A DNA stretch of 64,000 nucleotides from Jeotgalibaca porci (GCF_011299095.1 NZ_CP049889.1:153501-217500), one strand, 5' to 3'; numbered from the stretch's first letter, positions 6,807 through 14,924 are shown. The notes: generated by a model not told the origin, from the sequence alone. Numbers and translations: made by a program.

Positions 6807-6917
6807 TTAAAGATGCCAATAAGTTTGTATCGGGCCATCCATTCCAAATACAGGATATTGATTAGGCAAGGCGACGCATTGTTTGGATAAGGTTCCTACA
6901 ATCTCTTTCCTATTCCA
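6807..6917 (-). pseudogene. Possible gene remnant, 36 open codons downstream of the aldo/keto reductase
   Basis: The minus strand holds an uninterrupted, protein-like frame (for example CVALPNQYPVFGMDGPIQTY near its end) with no start codon or ribosome site. It overlaps the last bases of the reductase gene. I do not recognise it; chance is possible. Confidence 0.2.
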
Positions 6918-7737
6918 CCTCTAAGTTATCTAAAAAGGCCATATCTTCCGCATCGATTTCAAAATCAATGTCCGCATTTTCTAAGATATATTTGTCATGG
7001 ACAGATTTCGGTAAAACAACCATTCCTTTTTGAATCGGGTAGCGGTAAGCAATTTGCGCAACTGTTTTGCCGTATTTATCAGCAATCTTTTTAATAGCTT
7101 CATTCTCCAGTAAACGGCCTGTGCCTAATGAAGAATAAGCTTCAATTAGAATATCGTTTTCCTGACAGAATGCGACGATTTCCGGTTGTGTATGACCGAT
7201 ACTAAAGCGAATTTGGTTCACGGCCGGTTTAACACCAGTAGCTTCAATCAACTGTTTCAAATCATCTACATTAAAGTTGGAAACACCGATTGCACGAAGC
7301 AAACCTTGTTCTTTCGCCTCAATCATCGCACGCCAGACAGCAACGTTTTCTTTATAAAAGTGTGGACGTGTCGGCTTGTGATTAAAGAAGCGCCATGGTG
7401 TCGGACAATGAATCAACATTAAATCGATATAATCGGTATTCAAGTCTTCCAGATCATCATGAATATTTCCCATTGCCTCATGGTAAGACTTAGACTCGCC
7501 CCGAACTTTAGAAGTGATGAAAATATCTTCTCGCTTTACACCGCTGGCTTTGATTCCTTCACGGATACCTTTTGCGTTCCCATATCCATGTGCTGTATCG
7601 ATATGTATATAGCCATTTTTCAAGGCAAATTCAGTCGGATGAACAGCATCAGGTGTTGCTATTTGCCAAGTCCCCAATGCAATCTTCGGTATGGAGACAC
7701 CGTTATTTAATTGATATGTTTCATGTAGAATTGACAT
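6910..7737 (-). CDS. Aldo/keto reductase
   Basis: A 275-residue NADPH-dependent oxidoreductase with an (alpha/beta)8 barrel. Visible are the catalytic DTAHGYGN (Asp and Tyr), the Lys-containing segment SKVRG, the His of LMLIHCPTPW, GVSNFNVDDL, and the cofactor-binding VVLPKSVH. The frame is open 66 codons further upstream, but that stretch runs into the EamA gene; the ATG at 7737 has AGAGGG at good spacing and gives the standard family length. It reduces aldehydes or ketones such as methylglyoxal or sugar aldehydes in related proteins; the substrate here is unknown. Single-gene unit with its own terminator. Confidence 0.88.
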   Translation of the reverse strand: MSILHETYQLNNGVSIPKIALGTWQIATPDAVHPTEFALKNGYIHIDTAHGYGNAKGIREGIKASGVKREDIFITSKVRGESKSYHEAMGNIHDDLEDLNTDYIDLMLIHCPTPWRFFNHKPTRPHFYKENVAVWRAMIEAKEQGLLRAIGVSNFNVDDLKQLIEATGVKPAVNQIRFSIGHTQPEIVAFCQENDILIEAYSSLGTGRLLENEAIKKIADKYGKTVAQIAYRYPIQKGMVVLPKSVHDKYILENADIDFEIDAEDMAFLDNLEVE

Positions 7738-7830
7738 AGAATCCCTCTTTCGCTTTTTAAATGTAAACGCTATATCTTTATTATAAACGTTATCGGCTGT
7801 TCTGCAAGAAACTCGAACCATCTTTGAATA

Positions 7831-7859
7831 AAAAAAGACTGAGACAATGTGTCCCAGCC
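7831..7859 (-). terminator. Terminator of the EamA transporter gene
   Basis: On the minus strand GGCTGGGACA and TGTCTCAGTC pair with G-T wobbles around a short loop, followed by TTTTTTT. It ends just before the EamA stop codon. Confidence 0.65.
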
Positions 7860-7867
7860 CGTTATTC

Positions 7868-8788
7868 CTATATTTGTTCGTTGACCATTTCCACGTATGC
7901 TTCCTCTTTGGTAGATGCCAAGAGAAGAACGGCAATCATGACGATGAAAATGCCCAGTATTTCGAAAAAGCCAAAAATTTGTTTGAAAACAACCACCGAC
8001 AATACGGCTGCCAATAAAGGTTCAAGTGCCGTCATAATACTTGCCAGGGATGGTGTAATATAGCTCAAGCTTGCAAAGTAAGAGATGAAACTTAATGATG
8101 TCCCAAAGACAATAATTAACAGCAATAGAATCAAACTATGCCACGTCAATTGGAAGCCTGGTTCTGTAATTGGTGCGACAAACTGAAACGGGATGCTTCC
8201 CAGTATCATTCCCCAACCGACAATAACGGTTGGACCAAATTCCGCCAGCAAGGAACGCGGCTGAATGGAATAGAATGCGACAGCCAATGCAGAAGCAATA
8301 CCAAAGATTAATCCCAACGGAGAAATACTCATGCTCTTCAGATCGCCGTTTGTGACAATTAACAACACTCCGAAGAAAGTAAACAGGACCAAGACGATTT
8401 CTCTAAGCGTTGCTTTCTTTTCTCCTGCTAAGACCGTATAGGCATAGACAAAGATTGGGGCAGCGAATTGCAGGATGGTAGCGGTGGATGCATTACCCAA
8501 CTCAATCCCTTTATAGAAGAAATATTGAACGCCGATCATCCCAAAAAGGGAGAAGATAACTAACTTTAAAGCGGTTTTCCGCTGATAAAATGGCAGTAAA
8601 ATGTTTTCTTTATTAACAAAAAAGCTGTAACCTAAGATTAATATACCAGAAAATAAAAGACGGATACCAACTAACCATTCCGAAGAAACGGTATAATGAG
8701 TAAATAGTGACTGAGCGAAAATACCTGATACGCCCCACATGCTGCCTCCAAAAGCAGCCAATAAAATACCTTTAATACGATTATTCAA
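7868..8788 (-). CDS. EamA/DMT family transporter
   Basis: A 306-residue membrane protein with ten predicted helices arranged as two tandem EamA repeats (about residues 8-140 and 155-295), the drug/metabolite transporter fold. It begins LLAAFGGSMWGVSGIFAQ, typical of the first EamA helix. The start is TTG with GAGGTG 5-6 nt upstream. Substrates in the family range from amino acids to metabolites and drugs, so only export or exchange of a small molecule can be suggested. Divergently transcribed from nth across a 72-bp gap. Confidence 0.85.
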   Translation of the reverse strand: MNNRIKGILLAAFGGSMWGVSGIFAQSLFTHYTVSSEWLVGIRLLFSGILILGYSFFVNKENILLPFYQRKTALKLVIFSLFGMIGVQYFFYKGIELGNASTATILQFAAPIFVYAYTVLAGEKKATLREIVLVLFTFFGVLLIVTNGDLKSMSISPLGLIFGIASALAVAFYSIQPRSLLAEFGPTVIVGWGMILGSIPFQFVAPITEPGFQLTWHSLILLLLIIVFGTSLSFISYFASLSYITPSLASIMTALEPLLAAVLSVVVFKQIFGFFEILGIFIVMIAVLLLASTKEEAYVEMVNEQI

Positions 8789-8860
8789 TTTTTCACCTCA
8801 TAATTATAAAATCCTGTTCTATGTTATAATTATTTATACAATTTTACAAGGGGGAATTCG

Positions 8861-9466
8861 ATGAATTCTAAGGAAAAATCTCGTGATATATTGGAGCAAA
8901 TTATTGCTATTTATCCCGATGTAAAAACGATACTAAAATATTCAAATACCTTCGAGCTTTTAGTGGCTGTTATGTTGAGTGCACAAACGACCGACATTGC
9001 CGTCAACAAAGTTACCGGGGCGCTTTTTGAACGCTTTCCGACACCGTTAGCGTTTGCTGAGTCTTCTCCCGAAGAGATTGAGCCCTACATCAAGTCGATT
9101 GGATTATATCGAAACAAAGCTAAACATCTGTACATCTGTGCAAACCAACTTGTGCGCGATTTTAACAGTGAAGTGCCCAGCAATCGAAAGGACCTTGAAT
9201 CTCTGGCAGGTGTCGGCAGAAAGACCGCAAACGTACTGCTAAGCGTTGGATTCAATATTCCAGCCTTTCCAGTGGATACACATGTCAGCCGTGTCTGTAA
9301 GCATCACAATATCGTTCCGCAAAATGCAACACCATTGGAAATCGAGAAAATCGTAACTGGTATTTTGCCAGAAGAACTGTGGAACCAAGCGCATTACTCC
9401 ATCATCTTTTTCGGTCGTAATATATGTTCGCCACGTAATCCGAAGTGCGATGAATATTTACATTAA
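8861..9466 (+). CDS. nth: Endonuclease III with shortened C-terminus
   Basis: A 201-residue DNA glycosylase/AP lyase of base excision repair. The helix-hairpin-helix with the catalytic Lys is at about residues 112-124 (LAGVGRKTANVLL) and the catalytic Asp is in PVDTHVSRV. The C-terminal iron-sulphur loop normally reads C-x6-C-x2-C-x5-C; here only the first two cysteines remain (CSPRNPKC), the third position is Tyr, and the protein stops two residues later. The stop is genuine in this sequence and no frame continues the motif. The 4Fe-4S cluster is therefore probably absent, though the catalytic core looks intact. Confidence 0.9.
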   Translation: MNSKEKSRDILEQIIAIYPDVKTILKYSNTFELLVAVMLSAQTTDIAVNKVTGALFERFPTPLAFAESSPEEIEPYIKSIGLYRNKAKHLYICANQLVRDFNSEVPSNRKDLESLAGVGRKTANVLLSVGFNIPAFPVDTHVSRVCKHHNIVPQNATPLEIEKIVTGILPEELWNQAHYSIIFFGRNICSPRNPKCDEYLH

Positions 9467-9471
9467 TGCTT

Positions 9472-9516
9472 AAAAAGAGTGCCACCCTCGTCTTTGTAGA
9501 TGAGGGTGGCACTTTT
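9472..9516. terminator. Bidirectional terminator between nth and the ABC operon
   Basis: AGTGCCACCCTCGTC (9478-9492) pairs with GATGAGGGTGGCACT (9499-9513) around a 6-nt loop, with A5 before and T5 after. It serves both convergent units. Confidence 0.85.
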
Positions 9517-9518
9517 TA

Positions 9519-10265
9519 TTATTGGAGACCATCTTCTAAAATACGACTTAAGAAAACCTTTGTCCTATCTTCTTTGGGATTATTAAAGATTTGTTCCGGT
9601 GCACCTTCTTCAGCGATGACACCTTGGTCCATAAAAATGACATGGTCGGCAACTTCACGGGCGAATTGCATTTCGTGGGTAACAACGACCATTGTTAATC
9701 CGGAGTCCGCAAGTTGTTTCATAACCCGAAGCACTTCCCCTACCATCTCTGGATCCAATGCGGAAGTCGGTTCGTCAAATAATAAAACATCCGGCTCCAT
9801 TGCCAAGGCACGCGCAATTGCGACCCGTTGTTTTTGTCCCCCTGACAGTTGAGAAGGACGGGCATGGATGTAAGCAGCCATACCTACTTCTTCTAGGAAA
9901 GAAAGAGCACGTTGTTTGGCTTCCTCTTTCTCAGTTTTCATGACATTCATTTGACCGGTTGTGCAGTTTGTCAGGACATCCAAGTTATTAAAGAGATTAA
10001 ATTGCTGGAAAACCATTCCAACCTTGGAACGGTATTGAAATAGGTTCATCCCCGGATTTAATATACTTGTACCTCGATAATCAATTTCACCCGTCGTTGG
10101 TTTCTCAAGCAAATTCAAACAACGCAGTAAGGTTGATTTACCGGACCCGGAAGAGCCAATCAGACAAATCACTTGGCCTTTTGAAACATTAAAGCTGATA
10201 TCCTTTAATACTTCACGTTCACCAAATTTTTTGCTGAGGTTACGTATTTCTAAAACTTCACTCAT
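9519..10265 (-). CDS. Amino-acid ABC transporter ATPase (predicted lysine uptake)
   Basis: A 248-residue ATPase of the polar amino acid (GlnQ-like) class. Walker [10 protein letters not shown] at about 37-45, Q-loop, signature [15 protein letters not shown], Walker [13 protein letters not shown] and the switch His in VVTHEMQFA are all intact. It overlaps the upstream permease gene by 4 bp and is the last gene of a binding protein-permease-ATPase operon. The operon is headed by a lysine riboswitch, so it probably energises lysine import. Confidence 0.92.
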   Translation of the reverse strand: MSEVLEIRNLSKKFGEREVLKDISFNVSKGQVICLIGSSGSGKSTLLRCLNLLEKPTTGEIDYRGTSILNPGMNLFQYRSKVGMVFQQFNLFNNLDVLTNCTTGQMNVMKTEKEEAKQRALSFLEEVGMAAYIHARPSQLSGGQKQRVAIARALAMEPDVLLFDEPTSALDPEMVGEVLRVMKQLADSGLTMVVVTHEMQFAREVADHVIFMDQGVIAEEGAPEQIFNNPKEDRTKVFLSRILEDGLQ

Positions 10266-11020
10266 CTGTGTCCCTCCTTACCTTGCGTTGGTGTCTGAAC
10301 TTGATTTTGATTCCCGCCTACAAGCTGATAATTCTCCGAACCAGCCAGTTTTTTCTCAAAAACGCGTAGGACACGAGTGATTGTTAAGGTCATAACCAAA
10401 TACATAATGCTCGCCACCGTATAAGGACCGAAGTAGTCAAAGTTGATTCCCGCAACCGTCTTTGTTTGGAAAAACAACTCGGTTACCGAGATAACGTTCA
10501 ATACAGAGGTGTCTTTAATGTTAATGACGAATTCATTCCCCGTTGCCGGTAAAATATTGCGCCACACTTGCGGAATGACAACTACTCGCATCGTCTGCCA
10601 ATGAGACATACCAATTGCAGCAGCCCCCTCAAATTGGCCTTTATCGATGGACAAAATACCGCCACGGACGATCTCTGTCATATACGCGCCGGTATTAATC
10701 GATACGATAAAAATAGCAGCCCCCGTGCGATCCAAGTCCAAGCCAAATGCAATAGCGGAACCGTAATAGATTACCATCGCCTGCACAATCATCGGTGTTC
10801 CTCTGAACAATTCAACGTAGCACGTTGTCACAAAATGAGCGAAACGCAATAGAATGCGGCGTGACTTTCTTTCCGGTTTGGGGATGGTTCTTACAATCCC
10901 AAGAATCATCCCAATGAACAATCCGATGATTGTTCCGATAATTGATATATAAATGGTTACCCAGGCGCCTCTTAGAAAAAGGGGGGCATTATTTGAAAAT
11001 ATACTCCATAAATTACTCAA
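10262..11020 (-). CDS. Amino-acid ABC transporter permease (predicted lysine uptake)
   Basis: A 252-residue permease of the HisM/GlnP class. It begins [23 protein letters not shown], has a further helix cluster at about 90-120, and carries the ATPase-coupling EAA loop [21 protein letters not shown] near residues 148-170. The start is TTG with GGAG upstream; it sits 17 bp after the binding-protein gene and overlaps the ATPase gene. The domain is a single homodimer-forming permease, typical for this transporter type. The lysine substrate is inferred from the upstream riboswitch. Confidence 0.92.
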   Translation of the reverse strand: MSNLWSIFSNNAPLFLRGAWVTIYISIIGTIIGLFIGMILGIVRTIPKPERKSRRILLRFAHFVTTCYVELFRGTPMIVQAMVIYYGSAIAFGLDLDRTGAAIFIVSINTGAYMTEIVRGGILSIDKGQFEGAAAIGMSHWQTMRVVVIPQVWRNILPATGNEFVINIKDTSVLNVISVTELFFQTKTVAGINFDYFGPYTVASIMYLVMTLTITRVLRVFEKKLAGSENYQLVGGNQNQVQTPTQGKEGHR

Positions 11021-11037
11021 ACGAATTCACTCCTTGG

Positions 11038-11874
11038 TTATTGCGCTGACGGCTGAGTCAAAATTGCCTCTTCCATCAATTTTTGTTGCTCTTCAGCAGA
11101 TATCCCTTCCAGAATTTCATTAATATCTTCTAGGATATCACTATCTTTTTGAACGCCGATTGCGATTGTTGTGTCTTCCGGATTTGTTTCGAAGCCATCT
11201 TCAAATTCAATATAAGTAAAATCTGCATTTGCATTTGAAGCACTAATCGCTTCTGGCATTTCTGAGACATAGCCGTCAATCACACCGGATTGCAATGCAA
11301 CACGGATAGCTGAGAAATTCTCCATTGCCGTTTGTTTTTTTACGTCTTTTATTTGGTCAATCATATTATAGTGAAAGGTATTTAATTGCGCTGTCACTTT
11401 AGCGCCGCTAAAATCAGCCAAGGTTTTTGCATCCGCATAATCGCCATCAGATGCGACGACCATTACAAGTTGGGATTCTAGGTAAGGAATACTGAAATCA
11501 ATGGTTTGCTTTCTTTCTTCAGTGGGGGACATGCCAGCGATAATCGCATCGATTTTGTCAGATTGTAGCGAAGGCACTAAACCATCCCACTCCGTTTTAA
11601 CAATGACCAACTCTTTGCCCAAACCTTCTGCAATCTTTTTCGCGATTTGAACATCATAACCACCTGCAAACTCGCTCGATTCGTCTATTGGAACAGCACC
11701 GTGACTGTCGTCCAGTTGTGTCCAGTTGAAAGGCGCATAAGCAGCTTCCAAGCCAACTACAAAAGTATTATCTTCCGAACCGGCAGTATTTGTATCTGTC
11801 TCTTTAGAGCCACATGCAGCCAAAACCGCTGCTGCGCTAAATAATAAACTTGCTAATTTGAATTTCTTTCTCAT
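11038..11874 (-). CDS. Amino-acid-binding lipoprotein of the ABC importer (predicted lysine)
   Basis: A 278-residue family 3 solute-binding protein. The N-terminus MRKKFKLASLLFSAAAVLAAC is a lipoprotein signal with lipobox LAAC, so the mature protein is anchored through its Cys. Ligand-binding stretches are visible in FVVGLEAAYAPFNW, AGMSPTEERKQTIDFS and the hinge around VALQSGVIDGYVSE. The frame extends 19 codons further upstream into the riboswitch terminator region, but the ATG at 11874 has GAGGAG at normal spacing and begins the signal peptide. It delivers the amino acid to the permease at 10262; lysine is inferred from the leader RNA. Confidence 0.92.
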   Translation of the reverse strand: MRKKFKLASLLFSAAAVLAACGSKETDTNTAGSEDNTFVVGLEAAYAPFNWTQLDDSHGAVPIDESSEFAGGYDVQIAKKIAEGLGKELVIVKTEWDGLVPSLQSDKIDAIIAGMSPTEERKQTIDFSIPYLESQLVMVVASDGDYADAKTLADFSGAKVTAQLNTFHYNMIDQIKDVKKQTAMENFSAIRVALQSGVIDGYVSEMPEAISASNANADFTYIEFEDGFETNPEDTTIAIGVQKDSDILEDINEILEGISAEEQQKLMEEAILTQPSAQ

Positions 11875-11905
11875 TTTTATCCGCTCCTCTTGAAAAAATA
11901 CAAAC

Positions 11906-11935
11906 AAAAAAACCATGAGCAAAAGGCTCACGGTT
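11906..11935 (-). terminator. Riboswitch expression-platform terminator
   Basis: On the minus strand AACCGTGAGC, loop, GCTCATGGTT and then seven T. The preceding ACGGTAAACCGT could form part of a competing antiterminator. It lies between the aptamer and the binding-protein gene. Confidence 0.8.
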
Positions 11936-11952
11936 TACCGTCCTTTTGCCCC

Positions 11953-12100
11953 AACATGAACAGCGCATCGATGAATATAATTGGGCATTATATTCTGACA
12001 GTGCCATGCTTATTCAGCATGACCCCAGTATCTAAAAGATACTTCGGCGAATTCCCCTTTCGTTTCCTACTGATGGTTTTCGCGGCCTCTAGTTCATATT
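11953..12100 (-). promoter_or_regulatory. Lysine riboswitch (L box) aptamer
   Basis: The minus-strand leader has the conserved L-box pieces in order: AGAGGCCGCGA, CAGTA, GAAAGGGGAA, GCCGAAGT, ATACTGGGG and CACTGTCA. The closing P1 stem is AATATGAAC (plus 12092-12100) with GTTCATGTT (plus 11953-11961). Lysine binding should favour the terminator at 11906-11935 and shut down the ABC importer. The match to the class is by eye, but the invariant core segments are all present. Confidence 0.88.
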
Positions 12101-12119
12101 GACTTTTGTTATGGATGTA

Positions 12120-12148
12120 ACTATAACGCATAATAATATTACTGTCAA
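12120..12148 (-). promoter_or_regulatory. Promoter of the lysine-riboswitch operon
   Basis: On the minus strand a perfect TTGACA (12143-12148), 17-nt spacer and TATAGT (12120-12125), placing the start just before the aptamer. Confidence 0.75.
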
Positions 12149-12236
12149 CTCACTATTTCATGGTATTCTCATAAAGTTGTTATTATTAGTTAATATAAAG
12201 CGAATTCGTTATAATGAGAGACATGGAGGGATGAAT

Positions 12237-12863
12237 ATGATACCTAAAATCATTCATTATTGTTGGTTTGGTGGCAATCCACTCGGTGAAGCTGAAGAGA
12301 AAATGATGGCTACTTGGAAAAAATATTGTCCGGATTACCAGATAATGGTCTGGAATGAAGAAACCTTTAATATTGACGAAATGGGCGATTATGTAAAAGA
12401 AGCTTACGAGGAAGAGAAATGGGCTTTTGTGTCTGATGTGGCTCGTTTATTTGCCTTAAAAGAGTACGGTGGTATCTATATGGACACGGATGTCGAAGTA
12501 CTAAAATCCTTTGATCCACTTCTGCAACAAGACGGCTTCATGGGCTTTGAGATTGAGACTACCATTTCAACAGCCGTAATCGCAGCCAAACCGCACCACC
12601 CGACATTTGAACTACTATTTTCTGATTATAAAAATCGGCATTTCAAGAATCCGGATGGGTCATTGGATGAAGAAACCAATGTCGACCGTATAACAGATAT
12701 ATTACAGGAAAAAGGCTTGGAGCTGAATAATGAGTTGCAAGAAGTCATGAACCTTACGATTTATCCCCGGGTTTATTTTTCTCCAAAAAGCTATTGGACA
12801 CATGAAATTAATGACACCAACGAGACCTATGCCATTCACCATTATTCAGGTTCTTGGTTATAA
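12237..12863 (+). CDS. Glycosyltransferase with DXD sugar-binding motif
   Basis: A 208-residue enzyme that opens MIPKIIHYCWFGG, the hallmark of the Och1/TcdA-like DXD family used in capsule and teichoic-acid decoration. The nucleotide-sugar/metal site is MDTDVEV at about residues 81-87 (DTD), preceded by SDVARLFALKEYGGIY. I choose the ATG at 12237 because GGAGGG ends 6 nt before it; an ATG two codons earlier abuts that site, and the longer open frame would overlap the riboswitch promoter. No signal peptide, so it works on the cytoplasmic face. It is a lone gene followed by a terminator; acceptor and sugar unknown. Confidence 0.87.
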   Translation: MIPKIIHYCWFGGNPLGEAEEKMMATWKKYCPDYQIMVWNEETFNIDEMGDYVKEAYEEEKWAFVSDVARLFALKEYGGIYMDTDVEVLKSFDPLLQQDGFMGFEIETTISTAVIAAKPHHPTFELLFSDYKNRHFKNPDGSLDEETNVDRITDILQEKGLELNNELQEVMNLTIYPRVYFSPKSYWTHEINDTNETYAIHHYSGSWL

Positions 12864-12893
12864 AAAGAGACATCAAGAGCAGTTTATATACTT

Positions 12894-12942
12894 CCCCTAA
12901 AGTAGACACTTGAAAAAGTAAAACTACTTTAGGGGCTTTTTT
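12894..12942 (+). terminator. Terminator after the glycosyltransferase gene
   Basis: CCCCTAAAGTAG (12894-12905) and CTACTTTAGGGG (12924-12935), 12-bp perfect stem with an 18-nt loop, then CTTTTTT. Confidence 0.7.
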
Positions 12943-12999
12943 ATGCGTTCGAATCGAAAACATACAACCGAAAAAGATGACTCTCTCATGGTGGCACAG

Positions 13000-13026
13000 G
13001 GTATTTCCTTCACCAAACCCTAATCA
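13000..13026 (+). repeat. Dispersed element copy 1, first conserved block
   Basis: A 27-bp block around ATTTCCTTCACCAAACCC that recurs with few changes at 41216-41242, in the same order and orientation relative to a 51-bp tandem array. Confidence 0.6.
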
Positions 13027-13056
13027 CCCAGAAGAACCAAAATCGCCAATCATTAC

Positions 13057-13190
13057 TCACTTTAGAACAAATTGGATAAAATCCTTTGTATCTTGAATCG
13101 TTTCGTGTGCATTCCAAGTAGCGTATTTCGCAACAGCTTCGTCAGAAGTATAGGCAAATAAATCCTCGGCGTCAGCCATTGTTATTTTTC
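13057..13190 (-). pseudogene. Remnant of a GNAT (RimJ/RimL-type) acetyltransferase
   Basis: The minus strand reads KITMADAEDLFAYTSD, then about 25 further residues ending DTKDFIQFVLK and a stop. This is the typical N-terminal segment of RimJ/RimL-like GNAT enzymes (residues about 10-55 of a normal 170-180). The rest of the gene is missing on both sides; a stop codon sits just upstream of KITM. It lies inside the dispersed element copy 1, in a stretch absent from copy 2, so it is probably an inserted and degraded fragment. Confidence 0.55.
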
Positions 13191-13241
13191 AAAGGTTAAG
13201 GCTGTACGCTGCAGAGCCTTCGGAATCGCTTATTCTTCAAC

Positions 13242-13342
13242 GGGGAATGTTACGCAGGATATTTTGGATGCAGCCATGTTTGAACGGCTAACTTCATAGC
13301 ACTGGGTAATACCGAGGAATCTATTATTTATAATCAGTTGGG
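13242..13342 (+). repeat. Dispersed element copy 1, leader block before the tandem array
   Basis: About 100 bp beginning GGGAATGTTACGCAGG and including AACGGCTAACTTC and GAGGAATCTA. It matches 41258-41370 at most positions. It ends in TATAATCAGTTGG, an inverted copy of the start of the 51-bp unit. Confidence 0.65.
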
Positions 13343-13358
13343 ACAGATAAACCGGCGA

Positions 13359-13695
13359 CTAACTGATTGTAAAACTATTTACATCGAGTTCGACTGCGAA
13401 AACTACCGACCAACTGATTGTAAAGCTATTTACATCGAGTTCAACTGGGAAATCCGACGACCAACTGATTGTAAAACTATTTACATCGAGTTCAACTGGG
13501 AAATCCGACGACCAACTGATTGTAAAACTATTTACATCGAGTTCAACTGGGAAATCCGACGACCAACTGATTGTAAAACTATTTACATCGAGTTCAACTG
13601 GGAAATCCGACGACCAACTGATTGTAAAACTATTTACATCGAGTTCAACTGGGAAATCCGGCGACCAACTGATTGTAAAACTGTTTACAGCGCAA
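13359..13695 (+). repeat. Tandem array 1: seven 51-bp units (last one partial)
   Basis: Units start at 13359, 13410, 13461, 13512, 13563, 13614 and 13665, exactly 51 bp apart. Each begins C(C/T)AACTGATTG and contains the 16-bp inverted repeat TGTAAA-NNNN-TTTACA. A fairly conserved CGAGTTC.ACTG.GAAA stretch follows, then a variable last 8-10 bp. Units 3-5 are identical, so expansion is recent. Because 51 is a multiple of three, long frames stay open on both strands (17-residue periodicity), but none has a ribosome site and I do not call a gene. Confidence 0.9.
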
Positions 13696-13887
13696 TTCAT
13701 TTGCTAGAGGCCTTTTTCTATAGTTTTAGCCATTACTTCCCAGGTGCCGATTATCACGAACTTGCCTCTGAAAGTTATAAAACCCCATGTTGGGCGAACA
13801 AAAAAATGCCATGCATGACAATTATCATACATGACACAATCTATTTTTTATTTACCTGTATGTCCACCGATTCTTGACGTCTCTTTT

Positions 13888-14838
13888 TTACATATAATCT
13901 TTCCGTTTCAACCAGAGAAACACAATAATACTAATCAAAGCTGAAATCCCCAGCATAATCAGAAACGCCCAAGGACTCTTGTCTATCGGCAAATCCACGT
14001 TCATTCCCCAGAATGAGCCAATAATGGTAGGAATCGTCAAGACAATGCTGAATGACGTTAGAAATTTCATGATGTTATTCAGATTATTCGAAATAACGCT
14101 TGAGAAAACTTCACTTAAATGATCAATCATCTCGGTCGACTCTTTGACCATTATCGATGCTTGGTTGGAGATGACGCGAATATCATGCAGAAATTCCCGC
14201 CCTCTTTCATCTTCCGCAAATATATCTTTTTCGTGCATACGCTTAAATAGTTTATGATTTTCAAAAATACCTGTCTCAAAGTAGACTAAATTTTTGTGAA
14301 TCGCAATGAGTTTGTAAAAGGCTTCATTCTTGGTTGTATTAATAATGTTCCGTTCCATATCGTCAATTGTTCTATCAATATCAGCGATTTTGTCGAGATA
14401 CGCATTCGTCAACTCCCATAATAAATCCAAAAAGATATGATTTGTTCCCTGCTTGGTTGAGTCATTCGAAATGACTTTTTCTAAAAATGGAACATTACTG
14501 GAGCAAACCGTAATCATTTTTTTACCGACAAAAATAATTGAAAGCGGAAGCGTCTCGTACTCACGATAGGCATCAAACCTATATTTCGTATGCGGATACA
14601 ACACCAACAATAAGGAAACCTTCTCACCTGTTTTCGTTACGACTGTCTCTTGGCGCGGGACTTCATAGTAATCAAATGCATCTGTGACAAAGTCTACTGG
14701 AATACCTAACTCATGGGTTAAATAATTAATTTCTTCCTCAGAAGGACTTTCAAAATGTAACCACTCTGCTCTGTGGTAATCCGTGGTTTCCTGGTACAAC
14801 TGATTGTCATCTATCGTATACCCCTTCATCACACTCAC
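13888..14838 (-). CDS. CorA family divalent-cation transporter
   Basis: A 316-residue protein: a large cytoplasmic N-terminal domain, a long helical stalk (about residues 150-250), and two C-terminal transmembrane helices at about 255-275 and 288-308. The pore signature GMN follows the first helix (IGSFWGMNVDLP) and the basic end LKRKDYM lies inside the cell, as in CorA pentamers. Mg2+ uptake is the usual role; Co2+/Ni2+ or Zn2+ export occurs in subfamilies. Single gene, convergent with the tandem-repeat region. Confidence 0.88.
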   Translation of the reverse strand: MSVMKGYTIDDNQLYQETTDYHRAEWLHFESPSEEEINYLTHELGIPVDFVTDAFDYYEVPRQETVVTKTGEKVSLLLVLYPHTKYRFDAYREYETLPLSIIFVGKKMITVCSSNVPFLEKVISNDSTKQGTNHIFLDLLWELTNAYLDKIADIDRTIDDMERNIINTTKNEAFYKLIAIHKNLVYFETGIFENHKLFKRMHEKDIFAEDERGREFLHDIRVISNQASIMVKESTEMIDHLSEVFSSVISNNLNNIMKFLTSFSIVLTIPTIIGSFWGMNVDLPIDKSPWAFLIMLGISALISIIVFLWLKRKDYM

Positions 14839-14924
14839 CCTATCATCTGTTCATTTGAATTGAGTATAGCATAAATACAAGTGATTTCAGACAAAAGAGC
14901 TTTCCTTGATAACGAACAAAAAAA

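Noticed and set aside
7738..7935. N-terminal extension of the aldo/keto reductase
   Set aside because: The extra 66 residues overlap the end of the EamA gene, its terminator and the gap after it, lack similarity to the family, and the ATG at 7737 has a proper ribosome site.
13370..13690. TGTAAA-N4-TTTACA as TnrA/GlnR operators
   Set aside because: The TnrA/GlnR site is TGTNA-N7-TNACA; here the corresponding spacer is six, and the copies lie in an array between genes, not at promoters of nitrogen genes.
13359..13695. The 51-bp array as a CRISPR array
   Set aside because: Units lack unique spacers: most of each 51-bp unit is conserved and several units are identical. There is no cas gene and the variable part is only 8-10 bp.
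13000..13695. A type III toxin-antitoxin (ToxIN-like) system with a tandem-repeat RNA
   Set aside because: Type III antitoxin repeats are shorter and sit directly upstream of an endoribonuclease gene; here the next gene is CorA on the other strand, and array 2 neighbours folA.
13338..13877. A 179-codon plus-strand and a 113-codon minus-strand ORF across array 1 as protein genes
   Set aside because: Both are open because the unit length is a multiple of three; neither has a ribosome site, the starts lie in repeat or flank sequence, and the same plus frame is stopped in unit 2 of array 2.
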